The notes: a model not told the origin generated them from the sequence alone. 64,000 bases of DNA from Dysgonomonas sp. PF1-14 (GCF_029892965.1 NZ_JARXWN010000001.1:310001-374000); one strand, 5' to 3'; shown: positions 1 to 8,914, counted from the first letter of the stretch. Program-made: numbers and translations.

Positions 1-1
1 G

Positions 2-439
2 GAAGCTCTGCTACGCCAGGGAGGGAATGATGCAGCTGCACTCGAGTTGTTAAACGCTGTGCGTAACCGCTCGCTTGCCAACCCTGCTACTCAGGCGTAT
101 AAGCTTTCTGATTTTGCCGATAAGAAGGCATTCCTGACTGCTATTTTGTGGGAAAGACGTATCGAATTCCATGGCGAAGGCCGTCGTTGGGAAGATATAC
201 ACCGATTGGCAAACGATGATATTATGCCATCAGGTGGTATCCCTGCTAAGATCAACTATTCCAGTGCTAAAGGAAAAGACAACTTTGTTGTAGGCGGAGA
301 AATCAAATCATCTTGGTTTACTGTTAGCAGGGCGTTTATACCATATACCGACAAACGTTTCTTATGGCCTATCCCTGAAAACGATTTGATACGCAATCCT
401 ACGCTGGCAGCTCAGCAAAATGCAGGATGGAGTAACTAA
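2..439 (+). CDS. SusD/RagB-family outer-membrane lipoprotein, C-terminal part only
   Basis: The reading frame is open from the window edge (base 2) to a TAA at 439, so this is the last ~145 residues of a gene that starts upstream. The conserved SusD C-terminal signature is present: LLNAVRNR, then an ERRIEFHGEGRRWEDIHRL segment, and near the end PIPENDLIRNP followed by QNAGW. SusD proteins are surface lipoproteins that bind glycans or other nutrients and pair with a SusC-type TonB-dependent channel, normally encoded just upstream. The substrate cannot be told from this fragment. An internal TTG at 47 is not the start, because coding continues upstream of it. Confidence 0.9.
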   Translation, partial: EALLRQGGNDAAALELLNAVRNRSLANPATQAYKLSDFADKKAFLTAILWERRIEFHGEGRRWEDIHRLANDDIMPSGGIPAKINYSSAKGKDNFVVGGEIKSSWFTVSRAFIPYTDKRFLWPIPENDLIRNPTLAAQQNAGWSN

Positions 440-469
440 TCGACAAACACTTAATCCTATAATAAAGAA

Positions 470-498
470 AAAGCTCAGGCTTCAATCCTGAGCTTTTT
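470..498 (+). terminator. Intrinsic terminator of the susD transcript
   Basis: The hairpin arms AAGCTCAGG and CCTGAGCTT are separated by a short loop and followed by a T-run, 30 nt after the SusD stop codon. Confidence 0.85.
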
Positions 499-502
499 TA
501 AA

Positions 503-637
503 GCCTAAAGGGGAAACTTTAGCCCTGTACGAATCCCCGAATAATAACATCCGCAGGGCAGTACAAGCACTATATATTAATGCAGTGATGCATCTGTAAA
601 ACCGGAAGGTATCTCAAAATGAGATACCTTCTTTTTT
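503..637 (+). ncRNA. Candidate small RNA with a loop-loop (pseudoknot) fold and its own terminator
   Basis: No coding frame is visible between the SusD terminator and 745. Seen: hairpin TAAAG(506-510)/CTTTA(517-521) with loop GGGAAA; its GGGA (511-514) can pair with TCCC (534-537). TCCC itself lies in the loop closed by GCCCTG (522-527)/CAGGGC (554-559). A perfect 11-bp terminator hairpin (605-615/621-631) followed by six Ts ends the segment. An alternative pairing GC/GC at 503-504 with 522-523 would compete with the second stem. No clear -7 box was found, so it could also be a processed 3' tail. The RNA call is inference; no known class was recognised. Confidence 0.35.
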
Positions 638-745
638 GTTATATTGTCTTTTGGATTCTTATATTTGATGGACAATAGCAACCAAAGTGAATTCGGCATT
701 CACCTCTTCTAAAACGCCTTAATATAAATCTGTTACACCAACAAT

Positions 746-1813
746 TTAATTCTTCTTATATGGCACGAGCATGCCATCAGGCAATAATTCAATATATCCG
801 TCAGATGTTTTTATCAGAGGTGAGCATTTTTCGAAATGTTTAACACCCTCTGTTTCTGCCCCTTTTGTTTTTCCAATTATATATCGATATAGAAATTTTC
901 TCCCCTCTGGATTTGCAGGAGTCCTTCTTGTTTCATCATAGACTTCTAACACAGGATATATATGGCTGTCACTTTCCTTATAATACAGTGTCATTCCCAT
1001 TCCGGAAAAACGAACAGGAGATATATCCATTCTGAATAGTGGAAACTCAAAAGGAGCATATGGGTTGTCCTTTGTCGGATAATTCCCGAATTCCGGATTT
1101 GTTTCTTTTTCTTTATTAATGAAATCAATATCAAATAATGGAGATGATATTTCGAAATGTTTATATTCGGAAATCCTTAACCACCCACCTGGACTTATAT
1201 AACAGCGAACTTCTCTCTTTGAATTGAGAGGCATCTTGTAGCTCTTTCCTCTGTTACCTAATGTTTTAATTTCTTTCACCTCTCCCATCAAGGTAAATGT
1301 AGTATCAGGATTGATAGTGAAAGATAATTTTCTACCTATTCCATTTTTAATGTAATCGTATTGCCAATAATGGATTCCATAATCACTATCAATCATATCT
1401 TCATCGGGCATTTCTGCGGGTCCCGGATTATTTCCTCCTATAGGTTTCCCCTTAAGAAAAACGATAGATAATATTGTTGACCGAAAATCTTCATATTTAT
1501 TTTCCCGATGGTTATATATTTCCGGCGCAATACGTTCTACAAAATACAGATCCAACCCATTCAGCCCTTTTATAGCCCCGAGTGCAAAAAAAGATTCTCC
1601 TTTCGGGTAATTGTGCCGGGAATATGTAGGAGCAATCATATAAAAAAGTTCTTTATCTATTTCTTTCTTATTTTCTGTGACAGTATCTTTATTAATATAT
1701 CCTTCATTAAATAAAGATTTGAATGTCTCAATATTATTATCTGCTACACTTTGTCCACACACAGACAAAAGAGGAATGGTGGCGAGAAGTAGTATAAAGA
1801 ATATCTTTATCAT
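746..1813 (-). CDS. Secreted protein of unknown function
   Basis: 355 residues starting with a typical signal peptide (MIKIFFILLLATIPLLSVCG, probable cleavage near SVCGQ; the Cys could alternatively serve as a lipidation site). The remainder is soluble and beta-rich, with several conserved-looking Trp/Tyr clusters, and has no transmembrane helix. I do not recognise a family. It starts 18 nt after the pdxB stop and is probably the last gene of the ABC ATPase-pdxB operon. Location in the periplasm or outer membrane is inferred from the signal peptide. Confidence 0.6.
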   Translation of the reverse strand: MIKIFFILLLATIPLLSVCGQSVADNNIETFKSLFNEGYINKDTVTENKKEIDKELFYMIAPTYSRHNYPKGESFFALGAIKGLNGLDLYFVERIAPEIYNHRENKYEDFRSTILSIVFLKGKPIGGNNPGPAEMPDEDMIDSDYGIHYWQYDYIKNGIGRKLSFTINPDTTFTLMGEVKEIKTLGNRGKSYKMPLNSKREVRCYISPGGWLRISEYKHFEISSPLFDIDFINKEKETNPEFGNYPTKDNPYAPFEFPLFRMDISPVRFSGMGMTLYYKESDSHIYPVLEVYDETRRTPANPEGRKFLYRYIIGKTKGAETEGVKHFEKCSPLIKTSDGYIELLPDGMLVPYKKN

Positions 1814-1831
1814 CCTGTTTGTAGTTTATTA

Positions 1832-2941
1832 TTACATGAAACCGAGAGAGTCGAGTAACTTCCTCTCGTCTTTCAAAGCATTTATAACCCTGTATGCGAA
1901 ACATTCTCTCCGCAAAGGGTAATTATTGCGCAACTGCTTAAAAGTATCAGGAGAGGCTAGTAAACGGTTAAAATCACCCAAAGGATTATATGTTTCCAGA
2001 ATGGCATCGTATATTCTGTTATCGGAATCAGGAAACGTATTCAGGTCGATAACAGGATTTTCCGGTTCGGGAACTTTTATCTCAGAAACAGGATTTTTAT
2101 CCAGATTATAAAACTCAGCAACGGATTCCAGTGACATACGGGTAGCATTGGCTTTCCCGTCTGCCGAATAACCTGCAATATGCGGAGTAGCAATATCTAC
2201 CATATGCAGATACTCAATATCAATAAGAGGTTCATTCTCCCAACAGTCTATAACAGCTCCGGAGATCACGTCTTCCTTCAACGCATCCTTTATAGCTTCG
2301 GTATCAACAATACCACCTCGTGCCGAGTTTATGATAATAGGCTTTTTCTCCAGTGAGGTGAAAAATGCTTTATCCGCCAAATGATATGTTTTGTCTGTCC
2401 TCTCTTTTATCAATGGGGTATGAAAAGTAATAATGTCCGATTCGCACATAATCGTTTCCAGACTTACAAATTGCCCGCTACCTTCTGCTCTTTCTCGTGG
2501 CGGATCGTTCAGCAGGACTTTCATGCCCAGAATTTCACAGGCTCGGGCAACTTTTTTACCTACATTCCCGACACCGACAATACCGATGGTTTTATCTTTC
2601 AGATCAAAGCCTTTCTTTCGTGCCATAACGATCAGCGACGAAACAATGTATTGCATTACCGAGCCTGAGTTACATCCGGGTGCATTATGCCACACAATGC
2701 CATGTGCATCGCAATATGCCGTATCTATATGATCGTAACCGATGGTGGCCGAACAGATAAGTTTCACCTGCGTGTCTTTCAGTATCGCCTCATCGAAACG
2801 GGTAACAGTACGTACAATAAGCGTATCGGCGTTCTTGATTGTTTCATGCGAGAATGCAGATCCATCCAAATAGGTAACCTCACCGAAATATTCGGCGATC
2901 CCTTTCAGATAAGGAATATTTTTATCAGCTATTATTTTCAT
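1832..2941 (-). CDS. pdxB: 4-phosphoerythronate dehydrogenase (PdxB)
   Basis: 369 residues, the usual length of PdxB, an NAD-dependent 2-hydroxyacid dehydrogenase acting in the DXP-dependent branch of pyridoxal-5'-phosphate synthesis (4-phosphoerythronate to 2-oxo-3-hydroxy-4-phosphobutanoate). Visible: N-terminus MKIIADKNIPY, the Rossmann loop GIVGVGNVGKK, the catalytic Arg in NSARGG, the Glu in ENEP, and the catalytic His in ATPHIAGY. The C-terminal ~90 residues match the extra PdxB dimerisation domain. The gene overlaps the upstream ABC ATPase gene by 17 nt, which implies cotranscription and possibly translational coupling. Confidence 0.93.
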   Translation of the reverse strand: MKIIADKNIPYLKGIAEYFGEVTYLDGSAFSHETIKNADTLIVRTVTRFDEAILKDTQVKLICSATIGYDHIDTAYCDAHGIVWHNAPGCNSGSVMQYIVSSLIVMARKKGFDLKDKTIGIVGVGNVGKKVARACEILGMKVLLNDPPRERAEGSGQFVSLETIMCESDIITFHTPLIKERTDKTYHLADKAFFTSLEKKPIIINSARGGIVDTEAIKDALKEDVISGAVIDCWENEPLIDIEYLHMVDIATPHIAGYSADGKANATRMSLESVAEFYNLDKNPVSEIKVPEPENPVIDLNTFPDSDNRIYDAILETYNPLGDFNRLLASPDTFKQLRNNYPLRRECFAYRVINALKDERKLLDSLGFM

Positions 2942-3617
2942 TGGTCAGTTTGTGGAAGGCATCTTCCACCGAATCTATCTGGTTAATTTGGTAATCGGCT
3001 ACAAGTTTGCCTTTATCCAACAGTACAAATCGGGAACAAATATCTTTTACCTCTTGCAGGATATGTGTGGAGAATAGGATAATCTTATCTTCAGACAGGT
3101 CTACAAAAAGTTTGTTGAGACTATCGCGTTGATTAGGATCGAGACCGGACGTAGCCTCATCGAGTATCAGGAAATCGGGATCGTTGATCAAAGCCTGAGC
3201 AATACCCACACGCTGGCGATTACCCTTCGACAATTCTTTTATCTTCTTCTTATATTCGCCCTTCAATCCCGTCTGCTCTATCACTTTTGCAACACTGCCT
3301 TTCCCCGAACTATATATTCCGGCTACATAAGCGAGGTATTCGCGCACATACATATCTTCATACAAGGGGTTATCTTCCGACAGATAGCCGATCTGCCTTT
3401 TTATATCCGAAGAGCCACTCAGTAAATTTTTTCCAAAGAAAGAAACCTGCCCTGTATCGGGCAATAGTATCCCCGACAGTATCTTCATCAGGGTAGACTT
3501 TCCTGCTCCATTTACACCGAGCAGTCCTGTAACTTCTCCCTTTTGCATAGAGAAACTAATATCCGACAAGGCTGTCAGTCCTCCGTAGCTTTTCGATATG
3601 TGGTCTATCTGTATCAA
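2925..3617 (-). CDS. ABC transporter ATP-binding protein (GldA/CcmA-like)
   Basis: 230 residues, a stand-alone nucleotide-binding subunit. Visible: Walker A GVNGAGKS, Q-loop region GYLSEDNPLY, signature LSKGNRQRVGIAQAL, Walker B FLILDEATSGLDP and the H-loop FSTH. The sequence resembles the Bacteroidetes GldA-type ATPases, but no permease gene lies beside it here, so the substrate is unknown. The only in-frame start is TTG at 3617. It heads an operon with pdxB (17-nt overlap) and the secreted protein downstream. Confidence 0.85.
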   Translation of the reverse strand: MIQIDHISKSYGGLTALSDISFSMQKGEVTGLLGVNGAGKSTLMKILSGILLPDTGQVSFFGKNLLSGSSDIKRQIGYLSEDNPLYEDMYVREYLAYVAGIYSSGKGSVAKVIEQTGLKGEYKKKIKELSKGNRQRVGIAQALINDPDFLILDEATSGLDPNQRDSLNKLFVDLSEDKIILFSTHILQEVKDICSRFVLLDKGKLVADYQINQIDSVEDAFHKLTNENNS

Positions 3618-3649
3618 TCCTTGTTATTTTATAGAGTGTAAAAATAACA

Positions 3650-3677
3650 AATCTCCCTGAAACTATTCAAGGAGATT
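3650..3677 (-). terminator. Terminator of the ferritin gene
   Basis: On the minus strand the arms AATCTCC and GGAGATT are followed by a T-rich tract, 27 nt after the ferritin stop. Confidence 0.7.
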
Positions 3678-3703
3678 CATTATATAATCATTTACTTCCG
3701 ATT

Positions 3704-4210
3704 TTAATCGGCAAGCGGCGTATAAGAACGTGACTGCAATTCTTTATCCAGTGTATAGATACCGAAGCCGTTGTCTTTGATCATTTTCAGGGCATCGATA
3801 TATCCCTGTGCTGTAGATTCTTCTTCCACCTGTTCGTCAACAAACCATTTCAGCATGCTTTCAGTAGCATAGTCTTTTTCCTCTTGTGCCAAAGCCACAA
3901 GGTCATTTATAAGACCGGTTACAACGATTTCATGCTTCAATGTTTCTTCAAAAGCGTGTAGTGGAGATTTCCAAGCCAAAGCAACTTTTGCTATCGGTTT
4001 CAGTTCTACCTTGCCTCCTCTTTCAACTATATAGTTGAAAAACTTCATTGCATGATCTTGTTCTTCCTGAAATTGGATTTTAAACCAGTTGGCAAATCCG
4101 GGTTTTCCGTCTGCTGCAAAATAAGCAGACATCGACAAATAAAGGTATGCCGACCAAAGTTCAGCATTGATTTGCGCATTCAGCGCAGCTTCTAATTTTT
4201 TACTTAACAT
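3704..4210 (-). CDS. ftnA: Non-heme ferritin (iron storage)
   Basis: 168 residues beginning MLSKKLEAALNAQINAELWSAYLYL, the classic bacterial ferritin start. The four-helix-bundle ferroxidase ligands are visible: Glu in NAELWSAY, the ExxH pair in FQEEQDHAMKFFNY, and the later Glu residues (EEKDYATESML and EQVEEES). Ferritins oxidise Fe(II) and store iron as ferrihydrite in 24-mers in the cytosol. The frame stays open upstream to 4432, but that 74-residue extension has no ferritin similarity and lies in AT-rich intergenic DNA, so ATG at 4210 is chosen. The gene is monocistronic with its own terminator. Confidence 0.95.
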   Translation of the reverse strand: MLSKKLEAALNAQINAELWSAYLYLSMSAYFAADGKPGFANWFKIQFQEEQDHAMKFFNYIVERGGKVELKPIAKVALAWKSPLHAFEETLKHEIVVTGLINDLVALAQEEKDYATESMLKWFVDEQVEEESTAQGYIDALKMIKDNGFGIYTLDKELQSRSYTPLAD

Positions 4211-4436
4211 AATGATGATATTTTGATGATAGTATTTATTTCTAACAAAAAGGAACCTTGATTTGTTGTTTAACATATCAGATACAATATTACGAATTTT
4301 ATATCTTACAGCAAAGAGATATTTATATCTTTGAACACGACATTGACTAAAACTATATATACTATATCGAAAACAAAAATATTTATCTATAGAGTTTTTA
4401 ATGTGCGATTGGTGAATATGTTGATGTGCCAATGAA

Positions 4437-4634
4437 GCTATCTTTGAAAAATTATATATTTAAAGTTTAAGAGTTTAAAGATTGGAATTTCTGTCAGGAA
4501 TGTGAGGTTTTAGTTAAAAAATAGTGTACTAGATTATAGAGTTCTAGTGTACTAGAAATAGGAAAAATCAAACTAGCAAGCTAATAGACTATAAACTAAT
4601 AAACTTGTAACTATTGTCAGCTTTTAGTTAAAAA
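4437..4634 (+). repeat. Dispersed intergenic repeat, copy A (full length)
   Basis: A ~200-bp AT-rich sequence that starts near GATCTTTGAAA-like bases and contains TTTTAGTTAAAAA twice (4508-4520 and 4622-4634). It recurs nearly unchanged in reverse at 23659-23866, and its first half recurs at 17986-18078. It ends 12 nt before the next start codon. The ferritin-repeat interval 4211-4436 shows no other feature. Confidence 0.8.
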
Positions 4635-4646
4635 ATTAAATACGAT

Positions 4647-5261
4647 ATGAAAAAGATTCTACTGATTATATCCGGATTGCTTTTTGTTACAGCAATCTAC
4701 TGCCAGACACCGGAAGACAAGAAAGAGGTAAAAGACACAATCGACACCTACGAAGAACTTCGTCAGAAACAGGTGGAAGCCGGTATTGACAATCTCTATT
4801 ATTTAGATTCTGTTTCCGGTTATCGTGTAAAAGTTCCCGACTGGCTGAATATGCGCGATGCTATGACTGTGGGTAATGTAAGGATTTGGGGTGGAACTCT
4901 TCCCGCTGTTGAAGGTATAGAGAATGCTATCGTAGTAAAGGCTTTTGACAAAGAAGAATATAAATCTTTCGAAGACTTTAGGAAATATATAGCCGGTTAC
5001 AGTATGGGCGAAACAGTAAAGTGGAGTAACCAACATGCATTTATGGGAAAGAAAGAATTGGAAGACTATAAGGACATCGGAGCGACTTATAAGGTTTATC
5101 TGTTATGGAGGAAATTACTTTACCATTGCGAATATGTGTTGGTCGAAAGCCCTACTGCATATTTATGGATAGATTTCACTGCTACATCAGAGACATTCGA
5201 TAAGAATATCGCGAAATTCAACGAGTTCATGCAAGGGTTTGCTATAGAACAGAAGAAGTGA
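4647..5261 (+). CDS. Secreted protein of unknown function
   Basis: 204 residues with a signal peptide (MKKILLIISGLLFVTAIYCQ) and a mature part rich in charged residues (KKEVKDTIDTYEELRQKQ). No transmembrane helix is present after the signal and no family is recognised. The ATG lies only 12 nt after a copy of the dispersed repeat, so the transcription signals are probably inside the repeat. The next gene has its own -7 box, so this is likely monocistronic. Periplasmic or outer-membrane location is inferred. Confidence 0.65.
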   Translation: MKKILLIISGLLFVTAIYCQTPEDKKEVKDTIDTYEELRQKQVEAGIDNLYYLDSVSGYRVKVPDWLNMRDAMTVGNVRIWGGTLPAVEGIENAIVVKAFDKEEYKSFEDFRKYIAGYSMGETVKWSNQHAFMGKKELEDYKDIGATYKVYLLWRKLLYHCEYVLVESPTAYLWIDFTATSETFDKNIAKFNEFMQGFAIEQKK

Positions 5262-5328
5262 CTATGAGAAAAACAGTGCAATACTGTTACTTTTGTTACC
5301 TTTTTACCAAGCTGCCAACTGAAAATAT

Positions 5329-5336
5329 TACCTTTG
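5329..5336 (+). promoter_or_regulatory. -7 promoter box (TACCTTTG) of the M20 deacylase gene
   Basis: It matches the Bacteroidetes TAnnTTTG consensus. The expected transcription start, near 5342, lies after the in-frame ATG at 5334, which makes 5355 the first usable start codon. Confidence 0.65.
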
Positions 5337-5354
5337 CTATACAGTTGTAAAAAT

Positions 5355-6431
5355 ATGAGTACGATGATTACAGATATCGATTCGCTTTACTATAGCGCAA
5401 TAGACTTACTGAAAGAAATGATAGCAACCCCTTCTCTCAGTAGGGAAGAACAGCATGTTGCCGACAAGATAGCCACCTATATGGCAAAAATGGGCTATGA
5501 GCCGAATCGTAAAGGAAACAACCTGTGGATAAAGAGTAAAGGGTTCGATGAGTCGAAGCTGACTATCCTGCTCAACTCACATATTGACACCGTAAAGCCT
5601 GTCGCCGGATGGCAAAGAGATCCATTTGCCCCACTGGAAGAAGACGACAAGCTCTACGGACTGGGCAGTAATGATGCCGGAGCCAGCCTTGTTTCTCTTC
5701 TGCATGTATTCTTCATCCTATCGGAGCGGAAACAGGACTACAACCTGATATTCCTTGCCTCGTGCGAAGAGGAAGTATCCGGAAAAGGCGGTGTAGAATT
5801 GGTACTGCCCGATCTGCCCGCTATAGAGTTCGGCATAGTGGGAGAACCTACAGGAATGAATCCCGCCATAGCTGAGAAAGGGTTGATGGTACTGGATTGC
5901 ACTTCGCATGGAAAGTCGGGGCATGCCGCGCGCAACGAGGGCGAAAATGCTATCTACAAAGCAATGAAAGATATAGAATGGTTCAGAACATTCAGGTTTC
6001 CGAAAGAGAGTGATCTGCTTGGGGCTGTAAAAATGACTGTAACTGTGATCGAAGCAGGAACTCAGCACAATGTTGTACCCGACAAATGTACCTTTGCAGT
6101 AGATGTGCGCAGCAATGAACTGTATAGCAATGAGGAACTATTTGAGATCATAGACAAACACACACTGAGTGAAGTCTCTCCGCGATCCTTCCGTCTCAAT
6201 TCGTCGCGAATAGCGCTGGAGAATCCTTTTGTACAGCGAGCCATAATGATAGGGAAGGAGCCATACGGTTCTCCGACTCTATCGGATCAGTCGCTGATGC
6301 CATTCCCTACCGTTAAGATGGGGCCGGGAGATTCAGCCCGCTCACATACGGCAGACGAATACATCAGGCCCGAAGAGATACGAGAGGCGATAGAACTGTA
6401 TGTAAAACTACTCGATGGACTGCGTATCTGA
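5355..6431 (+). CDS. M20 metallopeptidase-family deacylase, ArgE-like (N-acyl-ornithine deacylase)
   Basis: 358 residues. M20 di-zinc motifs are visible: HIDTVKP (His76/Asp78), GLGSNDAGA, the catalytic Glu pair in SCEEEVSGKGG, GEPTG, and the late zinc ligand His in SHTADEYI. The sequence most resembles the Bacteroidetes enzymes that release ornithine from N-acetyl- or N-succinyl-ornithine in arginine synthesis; the exact acyl group cannot be read from sequence, and no other arg gene is nearby. The start is placed at 5355 because the -7 box at 5329 excludes the upstream ATG. The 3' end overlaps the convergent kup gene by 24 nt. Confidence 0.8.
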   Translation: MSTMITDIDSLYYSAIDLLKEMIATPSLSREEQHVADKIATYMAKMGYEPNRKGNNLWIKSKGFDESKLTILLNSHIDTVKPVAGWQRDPFAPLEEDDKLYGLGSNDAGASLVSLLHVFFILSERKQDYNLIFLASCEEEVSGKGGVELVLPDLPAIEFGIVGEPTGMNPAIAEKGLMVLDCTSHGKSGHAARNEGENAIYKAMKDIEWFRTFRFPKESDLLGAVKMTVTVIEAGTQHNVVPDKCTFAVDVRSNELYSNEELFEIIDKHTLSEVSPRSFRLNSSRIALENPFVQRAIMIGKEPYGSPTLSDQSLMPFPTVKMGPGDSARSHTADEYIRPEEIREAIELYVKLLDGLRI

Positions 6432-8396
6432 TGCAGCCTCTTCGGCTTGCAACAACAGTTCCTTCAGTTGATCTTCCGTATGGTCGAGTTGCCTCAGCGG
6501 TACGGTTTCAACCACAGCCAGAGAAGGGTCTATGTCATACATCTGCGTATCTGATGTCGTCAGTTTCTTAACCAGATTATAACACCCGAGTGTGATCTGC
6601 CGCGACGGATTCATATGCACATTGCGGAAGATGCGGTCTACTATTATAAATTTGAAGTCGCCACGTTTGTCTATAGCATCCTGCATAGACGGGTAACGTG
6701 TAGTCAGATCGACTAATCCGTGACGCTCCAATTCGTTGGCTATCAGGTTTACATACTTATCGGTGTGGATGCCCAGTTTGAAACCGGCACGTATATTGAT
6801 ACGGAAGATTTTTTTAGGGGCATATACCGTTGTTTCGTAGCTGAACTCGTACGGCTCGTCCGTCCTCTTGATGCGGACAAACCAATAAGTATCTGCTCTT
6901 TTAGGTGTTCTTTTGAAGAGTGAATAAGCGATCTTGCTCTCCAGAAAGTTCTTATTATTAGCCTTTACGATATACACCAGATGGGTAGCTGCCTTAGGGA
7001 TAGTGGTATCTTCACTGATCTTTGCTATCTGGTTGATATACTTCTCATCCACCTGATCGTAGATTGTATAGTGTCGTTTGATCCTTCGTCCGTTGTACCA
7101 TGAATACATCAGGAATACCAATACTCCGGCAATAATGATAGGCACAAATCCGCCATGTGCAAACTTCTGCATATTGGCAATGAAGAAGCTGAACTCGATA
7201 ACCACGAAGAACAGGGTAAGCGGTATGCTGAACCATAATGGTTTGTTGTTCTTCATAAAGTAGAGGAACAACAACACACTGGTCATCAACATGCTCAGGG
7301 TTATCGCCAGACCATAGGCAGCTTCCAGTTTCATAGACGACTGCATGGTGAGTATGATAATAATACAGAGTACCATCATCATATAGTTTATAGACGGAAT
7401 ATATAGCTGTCCTTTGATGTCAGTAGGGTATTGTATCTTTACGTTTGGCCATATATTCAGAGAGATAGCTTCGCTGATAACGGTAAACGAACCGCTTATA
7501 AGTGCCTGACTGGCTATAATAGCAGCTATTGTTGCCATGATAACACCTACAAGGCTGAACCATGCGGGCATCATAGCGAAGAACGGATTGACATCGGGGG
7601 TCACATGGTGGCTGTTCATTATCCATGCGGCCTGTCCCAGATAGTTGATGATAAGCGCAGATTTTACATATATCCACGATATACGGATGTTTTTAAGCCC
7701 GCAATGTCCCAGATCAGAATAGAGGGCTTCCGCTCCTGTGGTACAGAGGAATATGGCACCGAGCATAAACATTGTTTGCGGCACTTCTATCAGGAAGTTG
7801 ATGGCATACATCGGATTGAAAGCACGAAATACGCTGAAATCTGTTATCACCTGACTGACTCCTACTGCCGCCATCATGGTAAACCATGCGATCATCAGCG
7901 GGCCGAAATATTTCCCAAGTGATCCTGTTCCGAATGGCTGAACCAAGAACAAGATAAGTACAATGGCTATCGTAACCGGAATAACGGGGATATGCGGTGC
8001 AATGGTGTTCAATCCTTCTACAGCCGACATTACCGTCATGGCCGGAGTGATAATACCGTCTGCAAGCAACGTAGCGGCCCCAATACCGGCAAGAATATAT
8101 GCCCAGCGGTATTTCTGACGAATAAGAGCATAGAGAGATAAGATACCACCTTCGCCTTTATTATCGGCACGAAGGGTTATTATAACATACTTGAGCGTGG
8201 TCTGTATTGTCAATGTCCAGATAACGCAGGATACTGCGCCAAGTACGTATTCGGGGCGTGTCAGTTGTCCTTCAGGCAGGGCATTCAGGATTGCCCTCAT
8301 TACATATAACGGAGATGTACCTATGTCGCCAAATACTATTCCGATGGCCAGTACAACCCCGAGGGCACTAAACGGGACTTTGTTACTTCCTTTCAT
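6408..8396 (-). CDS. kup: Low-affinity potassium uptake protein Kup
   Basis: 662 residues of the KUP/HAK/KT family, which imports K+ probably with H+. The N-terminal signature GIVFGDIGTSPLYV is followed by about 12 hydrophobic membrane segments (to roughly residue 440) and a ~220-residue cytosolic C-domain, the usual family layout. The start MKGSNKVPFSALG at 8396 is preferred over the upstream in-frame ATG at 8432, because a -7 box (TACTTTTG, 8422-8429) lies between them. The gene is monocistronic and its 3' end overlaps the convergent deacylase gene by 24 nt. Confidence 0.93.
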   Translation of the reverse strand: MKGSNKVPFSALGVVLAIGIVFGDIGTSPLYVMRAILNALPEGQLTRPEYVLGAVSCVIWTLTIQTTLKYVIITLRADNKGEGGILSLYALIRQKYRWAYILAGIGAATLLADGIITPAMTVMSAVEGLNTIAPHIPVIPVTIAIVLILFLVQPFGTGSLGKYFGPLMIAWFTMMAAVGVSQVITDFSVFRAFNPMYAINFLIEVPQTMFMLGAIFLCTTGAEALYSDLGHCGLKNIRISWIYVKSALIINYLGQAAWIMNSHHVTPDVNPFFAMMPAWFSLVGVIMATIAAIIASQALISGSFTVISEAISLNIWPNVKIQYPTDIKGQLYIPSINYMMMVLCIIIILTMQSSMKLEAAYGLAITLSMLMTSVLLFLYFMKNNKPLWFSIPLTLFFVVIEFSFFIANMQKFAHGGFVPIIIAGVLVFLMYSWYNGRRIKRHYTIYDQVDEKYINQIAKISEDTTIPKAATHLVYIVKANNKNFLESKIAYSLFKRTPKRADTYWFVRIKRTDEPYEFSYETTVYAPKKIFRINIRAGFKLGIHTDKYVNLIANELERHGLVDLTTRYPSMQDAIDKRGDFKFIIVDRIFRNVHMNPSRQITLGCYNLVKKLTTSDTQMYDIDPSLAVVETVPLRQLDHTEDQLKELLLQAEEAASDTQSIE

Positions 8397-8421
8397 TCGA
8401 TTTCCATATTGAAAATTGCCC

Positions 8422-8429
8422 CAAAAGTA
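8422..8429 (-). promoter_or_regulatory. -7 promoter box (TACTTTTG) of kup
   Basis: It matches TAnnTTTG on the minus strand; predicted transcription start is about 8415, giving a leader of ~20 nt before ATG 8396. Confidence 0.6.
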
Positions 8430-8486
8430 CAAGTTTATTTAATAGGAAGATACTATACACTGTTAATTTTTATCACTCTGACTTCA

Positions 8487-8759
8487 TTACAGCTTCCGGT
8501 ATCTGATGAAGAGCTGATCTCCGGTTTTGGAAACCTCCATCTGTTCTATATATCCTGATCTCTCCAATTCTTTCAGATCATCCTGCCCCCACTCGAAATA
8601 GATGTCATAATCGGGATGAATCGCCTTATCATTGATACGTATTGTCTGGGTAGGCATGAATTGCATTTCCCACTCCCATTCATAGACAAATTCATCAGCC
8701 TGATTATCCGACAACGCCTTATTTATTATCTTAAGCAGTCTCTTTTGTGTCCTGTTCAT
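8487..8759 (-). CDS. Small cytosolic protein of unknown function
   Basis: 90 residues, no signal peptide or membrane helix, rich in acidic and aromatic residues (EWEWEMQFMP, DIYFEWGQDDLKELERSGY). The end (LERSGYIEQMEVSKTGDQLFIRYRKL) has the rhythm of a helix followed by a beta-hairpin, as in winged helices, but this is only a resemblance. It is isolated between kup and a palindromic repeat. No family recognised. Confidence 0.5.
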   Translation of the reverse strand: MNRTQKRLLKIINKALSDNQADEFVYEWEWEMQFMPTQTIRINDKAIHPDYDIYFEWGQDDLKELERSGYIEQMEVSKTGDQLFIRYRKL

Positions 8760-8795
8760 ACTAGTGTTATGTTAAGAGTGAAATGTCAGTCGCTT

Positions 8796-8870
8796 GTAGG
8801 GGCGGATGATAATCCGCCTGCTTTTAGAAACATTTCTCTTGCATTCGGGCGAATGATCATCCGCCCCTAC
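8796..8870. repeat. Composite palindromic repeat (REP/MITE-like)
   Basis: The outer arms GTAGGGGCGGATGAT (8796-8810) and ATCATCCGCCCCTAC (8856-8870) are perfect reverse complements. Inside the left arm GGCGGAT-gata-ATCCGCC forms a second perfect hairpin. It is much more GC-rich than the surrounding DNA and contains no gene. Similar GGGGCGGAT palindromes are dispersed in many bacterial genomes, but I cannot test copy number here. Confidence 0.7.
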
Positions 8871-8914
8871 GGCAAGCCTCGAAGCCGTTGTTATATACTT
8901 AACACAACCTCTAG

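Noticed and set aside
503-600. Known riboswitch or ribozyme (preQ1, SAM-II, HDV-like, pistol, hammerhead)
   Set aside because: The core motifs of these classes that I could recall do not match; only the pseudoknot topology is similar.
4211-4432. 74-residue N-terminal extension of ferritin
   Set aside because: AT-rich, no similarity to ferritin, and ATG 4210 gives the exact family N-terminus.
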